DNA from: Pontixanthobacter aestiaquae
GTDB taxonomy: Bacteria; Pseudomonadota; Alphaproteobacteria; Sphingomonadales; Sphingomonadaceae
DNA length: 64,000 nucleotides
Assembly: GCF_009827455.1 (NCBI RefSeq)
Contig: NZ_WTYZ01000001.1
Span: forward strand, 1,931,001-1,995,000
Reading direction: 5' to 3'
Position 1 is the stretch's first letter; each line of letters opens with the position of its first letter. This document shows positions 7,974 through 16,905 of this stretch, piece by piece. Position numbers and translations under genes: made by a program. The notes under the pieces were generated by a model. That model saw nothing but the letters and a program-made list of their open reading frames with translations. It was not told the origin of the DNA and did not search any database.

Positions 7974-9380
7974 ATGAAAAATGCCGTATTTGATGATGCC
8001 GATCAGCAGCAATCCATCGATCTGATCCCACGGAGCTGTGGGGAGGTTACGGTCGGGTGCTCCGACGTTGCCGGTATCGTAAAGGCCGTTATCGAAAGTT
8101 CGGAGAGGCTGCGCGCAGAGCATGGCGCATTGCAGGGCACTGTGTCCGAACTTGAGGCGGACCAGCAGAAAGTGTCCGAAGCCAGCGACGAAGCCCGCTT
8201 GCTGTCCGAGCGCGCAATCGAACGACTGGGGCAAGGCACATCTCTGATCCAGTCCTCACTTGGTCAAATCTCGGGCCTGCTCGAGTTGGTGGAAACGCTT
8301 ACCCAGCATGTCACAGGCTTCGCAGCGGCCATGGAACAGGTCCGCCGGTGTTCGCAGGACATCGACCAGATTGCCGAGACGACCAACATTCTTGCCCTCA
8401 ACGCCACCATCGAAGCGATGCGGGCGGGTGATGCCGGCCGGACTTTTGCTGTGGTGGCAAACGAAGTGAAGAGCCTTGCCGGCGACACACGCCGCGCGAC
8501 GGAAGAGATCAGCCGCACTATCGACACTCTGGGTGGAGAGGCCGAAAGCGTCATCGCGCAAATCGAAAACGGCGCAGAGGCAAGCAAAAATGCCAAAGCC
8601 TCTGTAGCACAGATCGAAGACACGATCGGCGGCGTGGCTGAACTGGTCGAGGAAGTCGATCGCCAGAACGATCAGATCGCGCGTGCCACTGGCACGATCA
8701 GCGATCACGTTCATCGCGTGCAAGATGTGCTCGCATCATTCGACAGCGCTGCCTTGGCTAATGAAAGCAAGCTTGAGAACGCCCATCACCGGATGGAAGA
8801 GTTGGAACTGACCGCGAGCGAAATGTTCGACGGGATCGTAAAAGCGGGCCTCTCGCCCAAAGATAGCGTGGTTGTGGAACGCGCGCAGTCTCTGGCCAAG
8901 GAAGTCGCCGAGCGTGCCGAGAAAGCAATCTCAGCCGGCGAGTTGAGCATGGATGCGTTGTTCGATCAGAACTATCAAGAAATCCCGGGCAGCAACCCGC
9001 CGCGCTTCAGAACGGAGCTGACCGACTGGGCCGACGAGAACTGGCGGCCTGTACTCGACCGCGTGGCGGGTGAGGGGGCTCCAGTGATCATGTGTTCGCA
9101 AGCCGATATGAAGGGCTTTCTTCCTACGCACGTTACTGATGCGTCGCGTCAACCCACTGGTGATCTGGCGCATGATACAAAACACTGCCGCAACGGACGT
9201 ATTCTATTCGAGACACTCGACCAGAAAGCTAAGCGTAGCAACGCACCCTATATGATGGCCGTCTATCGCCAGGAAGGTGACGGCATGAGCTACAACGTTG
9301 TGCGCAACGTCTATGTGCCGCTCTATATCAATGGCCGCCGCTGGGGTGACTTTGAAGTCGCCTATAAATTTGACGACTAA
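7974..9380 (+). CDS. Soluble methyl-accepting chemotaxis protein
   Basis: A 468-residue chemoreceptor without any membrane helix. A coiled-coil stretch (40-120) leads into the signalling hairpin, with the tip [25 protein letters not shown] around residues 146-170 (canonical form [21 protein letters not shown]). After about residue 320 comes a C-terminal sensor-like domain with [15 protein letters not shown] and [13 protein letters not shown], found at the end of several alphaproteobacterial receptors. The usual order is thus reversed: signalling part first, sensor last. No cheA, cheW or flagellar gene is in the window, so it must couple to an array encoded elsewhere. Four-base overlap at its end with the next minus-strand gene. 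Confidence 0.9.
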   Translation: MKNAVFDDADQQQSIDLIPRSCGEVTVGCSDVAGIVKAVIESSERLRAEHGALQGTVSELEADQQKVSEASDEARLLSERAIERLGQGTSLIQSSLGQISGLLELVETLTQHVTGFAAAMEQVRRCSQDIDQIAETTNILALNATIEAMRAGDAGRTFAVVANEVKSLAGDTRRATEEISRTIDTLGGEAESVIAQIENGAEASKNAKASVAQIEDTIGGVAELVEEVDRQNDQIARATGTISDHVHRVQDVLASFDSAALANESKLENAHHRMEELELTASEMFDGIVKAGLSPKDSVVVERAQSLAKEVAERAEKAISAGELSMDALFDQNYQEIPGSNPPRFRTELTDWADENWRPVLDRVAGEGAPVIMCSQADMKGFLPTHVTDASRQPTGDLAHDTKHCRNGRILFETLDQKAKRSNAPYMMAVYRQEGDGMSYNVVRNVYVPLYINGRRWGDFEVAYKFDD

Positions 9381-9745
9381 GTCTTTGGCCTGCCAAAAAG
9401 CGCAAGCAGCAAAGCAATCAGGCTGGACACCACGCCGAAGCTGACAAGCGCAATGTAGCCGCCGCCCAAACGGGCATCGCGATTAGGGTCCGGCCCGATT
9501 TCGATATTACCGGCGAGGGACATCCAGCCCATGCCGAATGCAAAAGCCCATGCGGCAACGAGCCACAATCTGCCGTCCAGATCGCCCCGCAATGTGCGAA
9601 TGCCGCCGATCAACAAAAATCCGGCGGCCACGAAATCGACGAGCCACCATGGCCACCATTGCCAATCGCCCCAATTTGCGCGCACTTCCAGCGTCGCCAG
9701 CAAGACACCGCCAATTACTGCCCAGATTGCCGAGGCGCGCAACAT
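9377..9745 (-). CDS. Small four-helix membrane protein, unknown function
   Basis: A 122-residue protein with about four hydrophobic segments ([84 protein letters not shown]). The first loop is Trp-rich. I recognise no family. It starts six bases after the stop codon of the MoxR ATPase on the same strand, so it is probably co-transcribed with it. Its stop shares four bases with that of the chemoreceptor. Confidence 0.7.
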   Translation of the reverse strand: MLRASAIWAVIGGVLLATLEVRANWGDWQWWPWWLVDFVAAGFLLIGGIRTLRGDLDGRLWLVAAWAFAFGMGWMSLAGNIEIGPDPNRDARLGGGYIALVSFGVVSSLIALLLALFGRPKT

Positions 9746-9751
9746 GCTGGT

Positions 9752-10624
9752 TTAAGTCTGGCGGCGCGACATAAACGCAAGACGTTCGAACAGCATCACA
9801 TCCTGCTCGTTCTTAAGCAAGGCGCCGTGAAGCGGCGGGATCGCTTTGCTCGGATCTTTGTCCTGCAGCACTTCGAGCGGCATATCTTCGTTGAGAAGCA
9901 GTTTGAGCCAATCGAGCAATTCAGAGGTGCTTGGCTTCTTCTTGAGACCCGGTACGTCGCGAATTTCGTAAAACACATCCATTGCTTTGGTCACCAGCAT
10001 CTTCTGGATACCCGGATGGTGCACTTCTATGATCGCGCGCATCGTGTCGCGATCAGGGAATTTGATATAGTGGAAGAAGCAGCGGCGCAGGAATGCGTCA
10101 GGTAGCTCTTTCTCGTTATTCGAGGTGATAACCACAATCGGGCGGTCCTTCGCCTCGATCCGCTCCTGCGTTTCGTACACATCGAAGCTCATCCGGTCGA
10201 GTTCCTGCAACAGATCGTTCGGGAATTCGATATCGGCCTTGTCGATCTCGTCAATCAGCAAAACGGGCAGCTCTTTCGAGGTGAACGCCTCCCACAGCTT
10301 ACCCTTTTTGATGTAATTGCGAATGTCATGAACACGCTCTTCGCCAAGCTGGCCGTCGCGCAAACGCGCAACCGCATCATATTCATACAGGCCCTGCTGC
10401 GCTTTGGTGGTGGATTTGACATTCCACTCGATCAGCGGCGCGCCAACGGCTTTGGCGATCTCATGCGCAAGGACGGTTTTACCGGTACCGGGCTCGCCTT
10501 TGACAAGCAGCGGGCGGCGTAGTGTTACTGCGGCATCGACCGCGACCTTGAGGTCGTCGGTTGCGATGTAATCCTGAGTGCCATCAAATCGCTTCGGTGC
10601 CTGGGTATCTTGGGATTTTGGCAT
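9752..10624 (-). CDS. MoxR-family AAA+ ATPase
   Basis: A 290-residue AAA+ ATPase of the MoxR group, chaperone-like machines that work with VWA-domain partners. Seen: Walker A GEPGTGKT at 43-50, Walker B LLIDEIDKAD from 122, sensor 1 ITSNNEKELPDAFLRRC, and the C-terminal lid. The ATG at 10624 has AGGA eight bases upstream; an open frame continues to 10819 but runs into the preceding gene and has no family-like sequence. Upstream on the same strand is the serine hydrolase gene (88-base gap), downstream the small membrane protein. The likely VWA partner is at 6652-7836. Confidence 0.93.
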   Translation of the reverse strand: MPKSQDTQAPKRFDGTQDYIATDDLKVAVDAAVTLRRPLLVKGEPGTGKTVLAHEIAKAVGAPLIEWNVKSTTKAQQGLYEYDAVARLRDGQLGEERVHDIRNYIKKGKLWEAFTSKELPVLLIDEIDKADIEFPNDLLQELDRMSFDVYETQERIEAKDRPIVVITSNNEKELPDAFLRRCFFHYIKFPDRDTMRAIIEVHHPGIQKMLVTKAMDVFYEIRDVPGLKKKPSTSELLDWLKLLLNEDMPLEVLQDKDPSKAIPPLHGALLKNEQDVMLFERLAFMSRRQT

Positions 10625-10712
10625 GGGTTTTCCTGTGCAACTGTTCTTTACGTGCGCGTTAAGCGGCGCAAAAGAAAAGGGCAAGGGGGTCAGCGCGCCG
10701 GAGCGTGCGATC

Positions 10713-12014
10713 TTAGTCCGAGAAGGCAAGTATGCGCTGGGCAAGCCCGTCCAGTGCAGCGTTGTCGACATTGGCCTCGGTGTTATTCCAGCTGAGCGAC
10801 AGCACATGCCATCCGCCAACTTTGTCTTGCAGCAGCCAAGTTAGATTGAGCACGCCGGGCTCCGAGCCGCCTTTATAGCCGACATAGGCCCATTTTTCGG
10901 TCACCGGGCCAGGAAGAGCCGGACTGATACCCATAATGTTGCGCGCGGTTGGGTCGGAGAGATCGACAATCCGGCGCAACAGTTTTTGCAAATCCTGCCC
11001 GCTCGCAAACCATTCAACCGTGTCGATAGCCGTGGGGCTGGTAAAGCGAGGCGGGGTTACTTTGTCTGGATCGCCGCCCACATCATCCTCGAAATCGGCG
11101 AGAATCATGCGCTGGGTAGTTTCGTCCGCTGCAACATATTTGGCGAGATTGCCCGGGCTACCTTTCAGAGCAAACATTTGCAGAGTACTCAGAAATGGTA
11201 GTGTGCGGTCGGGATCGGAATGCCCGCTGGCGATCAGTTCGGCTTCAACAGCATCGCGGCCTACTTCGTAGAGCAGCATGTCGGTCGCGGTATTGTCGCT
11301 AATGGTGATCATCATTGTCGCGAGGGTCTGCAGAGTGACCGGAGCACCCTTGGGCCAATTTTGCATTCTGCCGCTGGGGAACGACTGGCGGTCGAGTTCA
11401 ACCACATCGCTCCATTTGCGCTCTCCGGCCTCGATGGATCGCGCGAGCGCCGACAAGATATACAGCTTAAAAGTCGATCCGATTGCATATTGCGTGCCTG
11501 CGTTGCGCGCCAGAGCCGGAAATGAGGACTCGTCCAACTTGGAAAAGAGCACGCCGACCTCGCCGGGCAACGCATCCAGATCGGCTTTGATCTTTTCCAT
11601 CGAGTCATTGAGCGTTTCGACATTGGTAATGCGCAGGCCGTTGATTAAATTAGGTTCTGCCTGCTCTAGGCTGAGCGTAACTGTAACCAGCGCTTTCGCG
11701 AAGCGCAGCACAGCGGTACCAGAGGTTGCATCGAGCGGTGTGACACTCTCGACGCCTTGCAGGGCACCATGCTGCGCAATCAACTGCTCCGATATTGCTT
11801 TGAATTGTGCAGGAGGAACTGCCGCCAGCATGATCGGCGCGAAGATGTTTTCAGGCTCCTTGGTCCCCTGAATGAGCGCGGCAGTGTCATCGGCCCGCAA
11901 TTCCAGCGGCGATTGCTCGGCCTTTTGCGCCCACGCTGTGGCCGGGGTGGCTACCGCCGGAATGGAGAGCGCGAGACAGATAGGGGCATAGCTAGTGGCA
12001 AGGCGAGAGATCAT
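10713..12014 (-). CDS. Secreted beta-lactamase-fold serine hydrolase
   Basis: A 433-residue exported protein. The signal peptide ends near ATAWA-Q (residue 29). Residues about 45-135 form a small NTF2/SnoaL-like domain and 145-433 a class A beta-lactamase-type domain with STFK (180-183, nucleophile S180), SDN (239-241) and KGG (381-383) in place of KTG. I cannot find the ExxLN omega-loop needed for efficient deacylation, so a true antibiotic-hydrolysing activity is doubtful; it resembles the Cpe/ORF12-like esterase group. The ATG at 12014 follows AAGGAACCCATC. It lies directly downstream of an ECF sigma and membrane protein pair and may be part of that stress operon. Confidence 0.82.
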   Translation of the reverse strand: MISRLATSYAPICLALSIPAVATPATAWAQKAEQSPLELRADDTAALIQGTKEPENIFAPIMLAAVPPAQFKAISEQLIAQHGALQGVESVTPLDATSGTAVLRFAKALVTVTLSLEQAEPNLINGLRITNVETLNDSMEKIKADLDALPGEVGVLFSKLDESSFPALARNAGTQYAIGSTFKLYILSALARSIEAGERKWSDVVELDRQSFPSGRMQNWPKGAPVTLQTLATMMITISDNTATDMLLYEVGRDAVEAELIASGHSDPDRTLPFLSTLQMFALKGSPGNLAKYVAADETTQRMILADFEDDVGGDPDKVTPPRFTSPTAIDTVEWFASGQDLQKLLRRIVDLSDPTARNIMGISPALPGPVTEKWAYVGYKGGSEPGVLNLTWLLQDKVGGWHVLSLSWNNTEANVDNAALDGLAQRILAFSD

Positions 12015-12060
12015 GATGGGTTCCTTATCCGGGAAATGATGCATGGCGGGGTGAGTGGAA

Positions 12061-12642
12061 TCAAGCGCTTGCGAGCCTATCCAACTCAGCAATCCTGATT
12101 GCCAAATCGCGCGCGGCCCGCCGGTTGAGCCACGCGACAAACAGCATGATGCCGCCGCTAAACACCGCCGGACCAGATATTCCGCCCAGAGCGATTACCC
12201 ATCCAGTCGTGCGGGCAGTAAGCTCTGCCATCGCTGCAAAAACCAAGAACATTCCTGGAATAAACGGACCGATATACCAACGGCCCACAGATGAAATTGC
12301 CTTGTGTTGATGCACCATTTGCGCGCGCAGATGGGCCTGACAGCTGATCTCGGGATTGTGCGGCAGCGGCGATCCCACCCGCCGAAGATTCAGCAGGACA
12401 ACGACAGTGCACGCGATCATCGCAAACCACGATGTGCTGACAAAGTACTCTCCCACGCTGAATGTCAGCCATCCAACCCAACCGAACACCGCGATGACCA
12501 AAGCACCGGCAGCGTATTCGACCATATTACGGCGGCGTATCCTCTTCTCGAACATAGTCTGTTTGCTCCTGAATTCGTCGGGCGCGCAAAATCGGGCTTC
12601 GGGTGCAAGGGCCGCCCAATCGGGGAGAGGTAGATCAGTCAT
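12061..12642 (-). CDS. Membrane protein coupled to the ECF sigma factor, possible anti-sigma
   Basis: A 193-residue protein with a cytoplasmic N-terminal segment of about 35 residues, two hydrophobic helices (YAAGALVIAVFGWVGWLTF; STSWFAMIACTVVVLLNL), and two more near the C terminus. The ATG at 12642 sits inside the end of the sigma gene (8-base overlap) and has AGGAGG just upstream, a sign of translational coupling. Position and topology suggest it restrains the sigma factor, but I see no zinc-binding HxxxCxxC anti-sigma motif, so the role is inferred from context. It could instead be a sensor or a target of the regulon. Confidence 0.7.
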   Translation of the reverse strand: MTDLPLPDWAALAPEARFCAPDEFRSKQTMFEKRIRRRNMVEYAAGALVIAVFGWVGWLTFSVGEYFVSTSWFAMIACTVVVLLNLRRVGSPLPHNPEISCQAHLRAQMVHQHKAISSVGRWYIGPFIPGMFLVFAAMAELTARTTGWVIALGGISGPAVFSGGIMLFVAWLNRRAARDLAIRIAELDRLASA

Positions 12643-13162
12643 GAGGGCCTCCTGCGTCTTCGAATGTTTGAAACTCTTTGGTAAGAACATGCTTGATCCG
12701 GTGGATCCGGACGTTGATTGCGCTCAGGTTGAGCCCTGTGATCTCGGCAATTGCCTTACCGCTTTGTCCCTCAAGCCAGAGCAAGATGACTTGCGCATCA
12801 ACTGCGGGGAGCTGCCGGATCAAGGTGTGTACCCGGGCGATTGCGTGGTTTTCTGCGGCTTGTTCTTCGGCGCCACCAACCACTGGTAAGTCTCTAATTT
12901 CTTCCAGCGGGACTGCATCGGGACGGCGTATGGCGCTGCCGATGTGACTCGCTGCGACATTATGCGCGACGCGGTACACCCATGTAGACAGCGCGCATTT
13001 GCCGTCGAAACGGGCGAAGCTGCGCCACAGCTCGCAGTGAATATCCTGCTCCAGCTCACGCGCCTTTTCTTTATCGCGTTCCATCGCACGGGCCAGCCGG
13101 GCAATGGCGGGTGCAAACTCCGCCTCTGCCTGTTTGTAGAGTGTGTCCTGGTCCCCGCTCAT
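12635..13162 (-). CDS. ECF-type RNA polymerase sigma factor
   Basis: A 175-residue sigma-70-like factor with only regions 2 and 4. Region 2 contains HCELWRSFARFDGKCALSTWVYRVAHNVAASHI (core binding and -10 recognition). Region 4 contains LPAVDAQVILLWLEGQSGKAIAEITGLNLSAINVRIHRIK, a helix-turn-helix for the -35 element. It would direct polymerase to a small stress regulon. The ATG at 13162 follows AAAGGGAT. It is the first gene of a minus-strand run with the coupled membrane protein and the serine hydrolase, and a candidate autoregulatory promoter lies just upstream. Confidence 0.92.
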   Translation of the reverse strand: MSGDQDTLYKQAEAEFAPAIARLARAMERDKEKARELEQDIHCELWRSFARFDGKCALSTWVYRVAHNVAASHIGSAIRRPDAVPLEEIRDLPVVGGAEEQAAENHAIARVHTLIRQLPAVDAQVILLWLEGQSGKAIAEITGLNLSAINVRIHRIKHVLTKEFQTFEDAGGPHD

Positions 13163-13173
13163 ATCCCTTTAGT

Positions 13174-13197
13174 GGACGAGGCCGCGAATTTCTTACA
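13174..13197 (-). promoter_or_regulatory. Candidate ECF-dependent promoter of the sigma operon
   Basis: Reading the minus strand, TGTAAGAAA (13197-13189) is followed by CGTCC (13178-13174), 12 to 35 bases before the sigma ATG. A TGTAA-type -35 with a CGTC-type -10 resembles promoters read by several alphaproteobacterial ECF factors, which commonly activate their own genes. It is a pattern match by eye, and the spacing is on the short side. Confidence 0.35.
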
Positions 13198-13264
13198 GCA
13201 TGTGCGAAACTTTTTTGCCCCACCAAGCGAAAACCGATCAAAGACTCTGTAGAAAGCTGCGGAT

Positions 13265-14479
13265 ATGCCCACCGAAACCGTCACAATAACCGCTGCTGCC
13301 GGACATACTCTTTCCGGTTCACTCGAACTGCCAACCGGGTTGGTACGTGGTGCAGCGCTGTTTGCGCATTGCTTCACCTGCACCAAGCAAAGCAAAGCGG
13401 CGATTACGACGGCGAGAGCGCTCGCCTCGCACGGCATTGCAACGCTGCGGTTCGATTTCACCGGATTGGGTGGGAGCGAGGGTGAGTTTGGCCGGGCAGG
13501 TTTCGCAACCGATGTGTCCGATCTCGTGGCGGCAGCGCAGAAACTGCTCGATCGGTTTGGACCGAAAATACTGTTGGTTGGCCACAGCCTTGGTGGTGCA
13601 GCGGTATTGGCGGCAGCGGACGATCTAGGCTTTGAGCATGTTGCCGGAATAGCGACCATCGGCGCGCCGTCCGATGTGCCGCATGCGCTGGAACGGATCG
13701 ACGGCGATATCGAAGCAATCAAGGCGCAAGGGCACGGCGAAGTCACCATTGGCGGCCGCCCGTTCTCGCTCAGCAATGCATTTATTGCGCGGACCGAGGA
13801 GGCAAATCTACTCGGCGAGGTCGCACGTCTACGCGCGCCGATCCTGATCATGCATTCGCCGACCGATGCGATTGTCGGGATCGAACATGCCGGCAAGCTG
13901 TTCGCGGCGGCCAAGCATCCGAAGAGCTTTGTAAGCCTCGACGGCGCGGATCACCTGTTACTGAAGGAGGAGGATGCGCAGTTTGCTGCCGCGATGATCG
14001 CAAGTTGGGCGGATCGCTATCTGCCGAAACGCGGGAACAATCTTGCACCGGAGGACGGGGTAATCGTCCGGACTGGTCACGGTAAGTTCGGGACAGAGGT
14101 GCACACCGCCGGCCATAGTTTTGTCGCCGATGAACCCACATCATATGGCGGCAACAATACAGGCCCAACGCCTTACGACTTGCTACTCGCCGCACTCGGC
14201 ACCTGCACCGCGATGACCATGAAAATGTACGCCGACCGAAAAGGCATGGCCTTTGAAGGCACGACCATCCACGTCACGCACGAACGCAATCACGAGGAGG
14301 ATATTGGGCACGAAATGGAAGAGGATGGGATGGAGGTGCAAGCTCTACACCGGGCCATCGAAATCCATGGCGATTTGAACGATGAAGAGCGAGCGAAGCT
14401 AATCGCTATCGCTGACAAATGCCCGGTGCATAAGACGCTGGAAGGGCATTTGCATGTTCATACGGAGCAGACTGGCTAG
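13265..14479 (+). CDS. Fused alpha/beta-hydrolase and OsmC protein
   Basis: A 404-residue fusion. Residues 1-255 are an alpha/beta hydrolase with GHSLGG at 106-111 (nucleophile S108), D201 in HSPTDAIVG and H230 in DGADH. Residues 265-404 are an OsmC/Ohr-type domain with the two redox cysteines C314 (LGTCTAMT) and C386 (DKCPVH) that reduce organic hydroperoxides. The two parts may act in turn on lipid peroxides, the hydrolase freeing an oxidised acyl chain and OsmC reducing it; that is inference. This fusion is known from many Proteobacteria. It is divergent from the ECF sigma gene, and its stop shares four bases with the next minus-strand gene. Confidence 0.93.
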   Translation: MPTETVTITAAAGHTLSGSLELPTGLVRGAALFAHCFTCTKQSKAAITTARALASHGIATLRFDFTGLGGSEGEFGRAGFATDVSDLVAAAQKLLDRFGPKILLVGHSLGGAAVLAAADDLGFEHVAGIATIGAPSDVPHALERIDGDIEAIKAQGHGEVTIGGRPFSLSNAFIARTEEANLLGEVARLRAPILIMHSPTDAIVGIEHAGKLFAAAKHPKSFVSLDGADHLLLKEEDAQFAAAMIASWADRYLPKRGNNLAPEDGVIVRTGHGKFGTEVHTAGHSFVADEPTSYGGNNTGPTPYDLLLAALGTCTAMTMKMYADRKGMAFEGTTIHVTHERNHEEDIGHEMEEDGMEVQALHRAIEIHGDLNDEERAKLIAIADKCPVHKTLEGHLHVHTEQTG

Positions 14480-14847
14480 ATCCTAGGCAATGTCGCCAAT
14501 AACACTAACGCGAAAACTGTTACCAGCATTGTGACTGTCGCGATCCGCCAGCCCAGACCGGCTTCCGACATACCTCGCTCCCACGTAAGAAATCCTATCA
14601 CGACGGAAATCAGGCCTGCAACTGCAATCGTGAACAACCCGTTGAAGCCGAGCAATATGAAATAGATAGCAGGCATTGCGATGACCTGCAGGATCAGAGC
14701 ACCAGCGAACCATGCTATCGGGATGGGACGATAGGATGCGTCGGAAATATACCAATCGGGCAGCGATGAATCTGGCCGGGAAATCCGGCGATCTCCGGCC
14801 ATAATATCTTCGGTCCGAGGGTCCGGATAATCTTCCTTGTCACGCAT
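14476..14847 (-). CDS. Small membrane protein coupled to parE, unknown function
   Basis: A 123-residue protein with a polar N terminus (RDKEDYPDPRTED) and three to four hydrophobic helices (WFAGALILQVIAMPAIYFILLG; LFTIAVAGLISVVIGFL; IATVTMLVTVFALVLLATL). I recognise no family. The ATG at 14847 lies within the last codons of parE (8-base overlap), so it is probably translated by ribosomes finishing parE. Its end shares four bases with the hydrolase-OsmC gene. Confidence 0.7.
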   Translation of the reverse strand: MRDKEDYPDPRTEDIMAGDRRISRPDSSLPDWYISDASYRPIPIAWFAGALILQVIAMPAIYFILLGFNGLFTIAVAGLISVVIGFLTWERGMSEAGLGWRIATVTMLVTVFALVLLATLPRI

Positions 14848-16831
14848 CAATCATATCCCGATCCACTTCACCCGCACGGTTCTGGATAAAGTTGAAGCGG
14901 TGCTCCGGGTTGCGGCCCATCAGTTGGTCGACCAGTTCTTTCACCGCTGCGCGGTCTTCGAATTCGGGCGGCAATGTGATGCGGATCAGGCCGCGTGTTT
15001 CAGGGCTCATCGTGGTTTCGCGAAGCTGGGCGGGGTTCATCTCACCGAGACCTTTGAACCGGCCGACTTCTACTTTTTTGCCTTTGAACACTGTTTCTTC
15101 AAGCTCCGCGCGGTGCGCATCGTCGCGGGCGTAGCGGCTCTCTTTGCCAGCGGTCAGGCGGTAGAGGGGGGGCTGCGCAAGGAACAAATGCCCTTTGCGC
15201 ACAACGTCGGGCATTTCCTGAAAGAAGAATGTCATCAGCAATGTCGCGATGTGGGCGCCATCGACATCGGCATCGGTCATGATGATAATCCGGTCGTAAC
15301 GCAGGTTTTCCGCGTCACAATCCTTCCGCGTACCGCAGCCCATGGCGAGCGCCAAATCGGCGATTTCGGAATTGGCGTTGATCTTTTCGACCGTGGCGCT
15401 GGCAACATTCAGGATCTTCCCCCGGATCGGGAGGATCGCCTGAGTCTTGCGGTTGCGGGCCTGCTTGGCACTGCCGCCCGCGGAATCGCCTTCGACGATA
15501 AACAGTTCGGTTTCGCCGTCACCTTCACCCGAGCAATCAGTCAGCTTGCCGGGCAGGCGGAGTTTCTTGGCATTGGTGGCCGTTTTGCGTTTGACCTCGC
15601 GTTCTTGCTTGCGGCGAAGGCGCTCATCCATCCGCTCCATCACTTCGCCAAGCAGCGCTTTGCCGCGATCCATATTGTCGGTCAGGAAGTGATCGAAGTG
15701 ATCGCGCACCGCATTCTCGACCAAGCGCGCGGCCTCGGGCGAGGTCAGCCGGTCTTTCGTTTGCGACTGGAACTGCGGATCGCGGATAAAGACGGACAGC
15801 ATAACCTCTCCGCCGGTCATCACATCGTCAGCGGATATATCTTTTGCCTTTTTGGTGCCGGTTAGCTCACCAAATGCCCGCAGGCCCTTGGTCAGCGCCG
15901 CGCGCAGGCCTTGTTCGTGCGTACCGCCATCGGGAGTGGGCACGGTGTTACAATACCAACTGGTCGAGCCATCCGAATAGAGCGGCCAGGCGCAGGCCCA
16001 TTCGACCCGGCCTTGCGAAGTGCCGCTATCATCCTCGGGAAATTCCTGCGTTCCGGCAAAAGGTTCTGCCGTGACGCATTCGCGCGTTCCGATCTGCTCT
16101 GCCAAGTGGTCGGCCAGACCGCCTGGAAATTTGAACGTCGCTTCCGTTGGAACGTCTTCGGAGGACAGGCTCTCAACACATTTCCAGCGGATCTCCACAC
16201 CAGCGAACAGATAGGCTTTCGAACGGGCTAGTTTGAACAGTCGGTGCGGCTTGAACTGCCGGTCGCCGAATATTTCGGTGTCGGGCGTAAAACTGACGGT
16301 CGTACCCCGGCGGTTGGGGGTGGGGCCGAGCTCTTCAATCGGACCCAATGCCTCCCCCTTGGAAAAGCTCTGCGCATAAAGCGTTTTATCACGTGCAACC
16401 TCGACTCGCGTATCGCTGCTCAGCGCGTTGACTACGCTGACGCCAACGCCGTGAAGACCGCCGCTGGTGGCATAGGCCTTGCCGGAAAACTTGCCGCCGG
16501 AATGCAGCGTCGAAAGGATAACCTCAAGCGTTGATTTACCGGGAAACTTTGGATGCTCGTCAACCGGAATACCTCGGCCGTTGTCGGCGATGCTGAGCCG
16601 GTTGCCTTCTTCTAGCGAGACCTCGATGCGCGTAGCATGACCCGCAACCGCCTCGTCCATGGCATTGTCGAGAACTTCAGCGGCAAGGTGATGCAGCGCG
16701 CGGTCATCGGTGCCGCCGATATACATGCCCGGCCGGCGGCGAACGGGCTCAAGCCCTTCGAGTACCTCGATTGAGGAGGAATCGTAATCGCCGCTGGAAG
16801 CTGGCGTACCTTCAAAAAGATCGTCTGACAT
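14840..16831 (-). CDS. parE: DNA topoisomerase IV subunit B
   Basis: A 663-residue type IIA topoisomerase ATPase subunit, which with ParC unlinks daughter chromosomes. Seen: the GHKL ATPase domain with EVLDNAMDE (52-60), DNGRGIP (83-89) and GGLHGVGVSVVNALS (124-138), and the TOPRIM metal site EGDSAGGSAKQARNRK (447-462) with TDADVDGAHI later. The N-terminal YDSSSIEVLEGLEPVRRRPGMYIGGT and the absence of the longer GyrB insert favour ParE over GyrB. parC is not in the window. The stop TGA overlaps the start of the small membrane gene. Confidence 0.94.
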   Translation of the reverse strand: MSDDLFEGTPASSGDYDSSSIEVLEGLEPVRRRPGMYIGGTDDRALHHLAAEVLDNAMDEAVAGHATRIEVSLEEGNRLSIADNGRGIPVDEHPKFPGKSTLEVILSTLHSGGKFSGKAYATSGGLHGVGVSVVNALSSDTRVEVARDKTLYAQSFSKGEALGPIEELGPTPNRRGTTVSFTPDTEIFGDRQFKPHRLFKLARSKAYLFAGVEIRWKCVESLSSEDVPTEATFKFPGGLADHLAEQIGTRECVTAEPFAGTQEFPEDDSGTSQGRVEWACAWPLYSDGSTSWYCNTVPTPDGGTHEQGLRAALTKGLRAFGELTGTKKAKDISADDVMTGGEVMLSVFIRDPQFQSQTKDRLTSPEAARLVENAVRDHFDHFLTDNMDRGKALLGEVMERMDERLRRKQEREVKRKTATNAKKLRLPGKLTDCSGEGDGETELFIVEGDSAGGSAKQARNRKTQAILPIRGKILNVASATVEKINANSEIADLALAMGCGTRKDCDAENLRYDRIIIMTDADVDGAHIATLLMTFFFQEMPDVVRKGHLFLAQPPLYRLTAGKESRYARDDAHRAELEETVFKGKKVEVGRFKGLGEMNPAQLRETTMSPETRGLIRITLPPEFEDRAAVKELVDQLMGRNPEHRFNFIQNRAGEVDRDMIDA

Positions 16832-16905
16832 GCATGTGCTATAAGCCCGCGATTCACGCGCTTACAAGCAATTGTATGATCTTATCATCAGGCCCAAAAA
16901 AGCGC

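Noticed and set aside
10713..12014. Reading the serine hydrolase as an antibiotic-resistance beta-lactamase.
   Set aside because: SxxK and SDN are present but the ExxLN omega-loop is not found, so resistance cannot be claimed.
14837..15865. Plus-strand open frame of 342 codons over parE.
   Set aside because: Antisense to a full-length ParE with intact TOPRIM motifs; no domain seen in the shadow.
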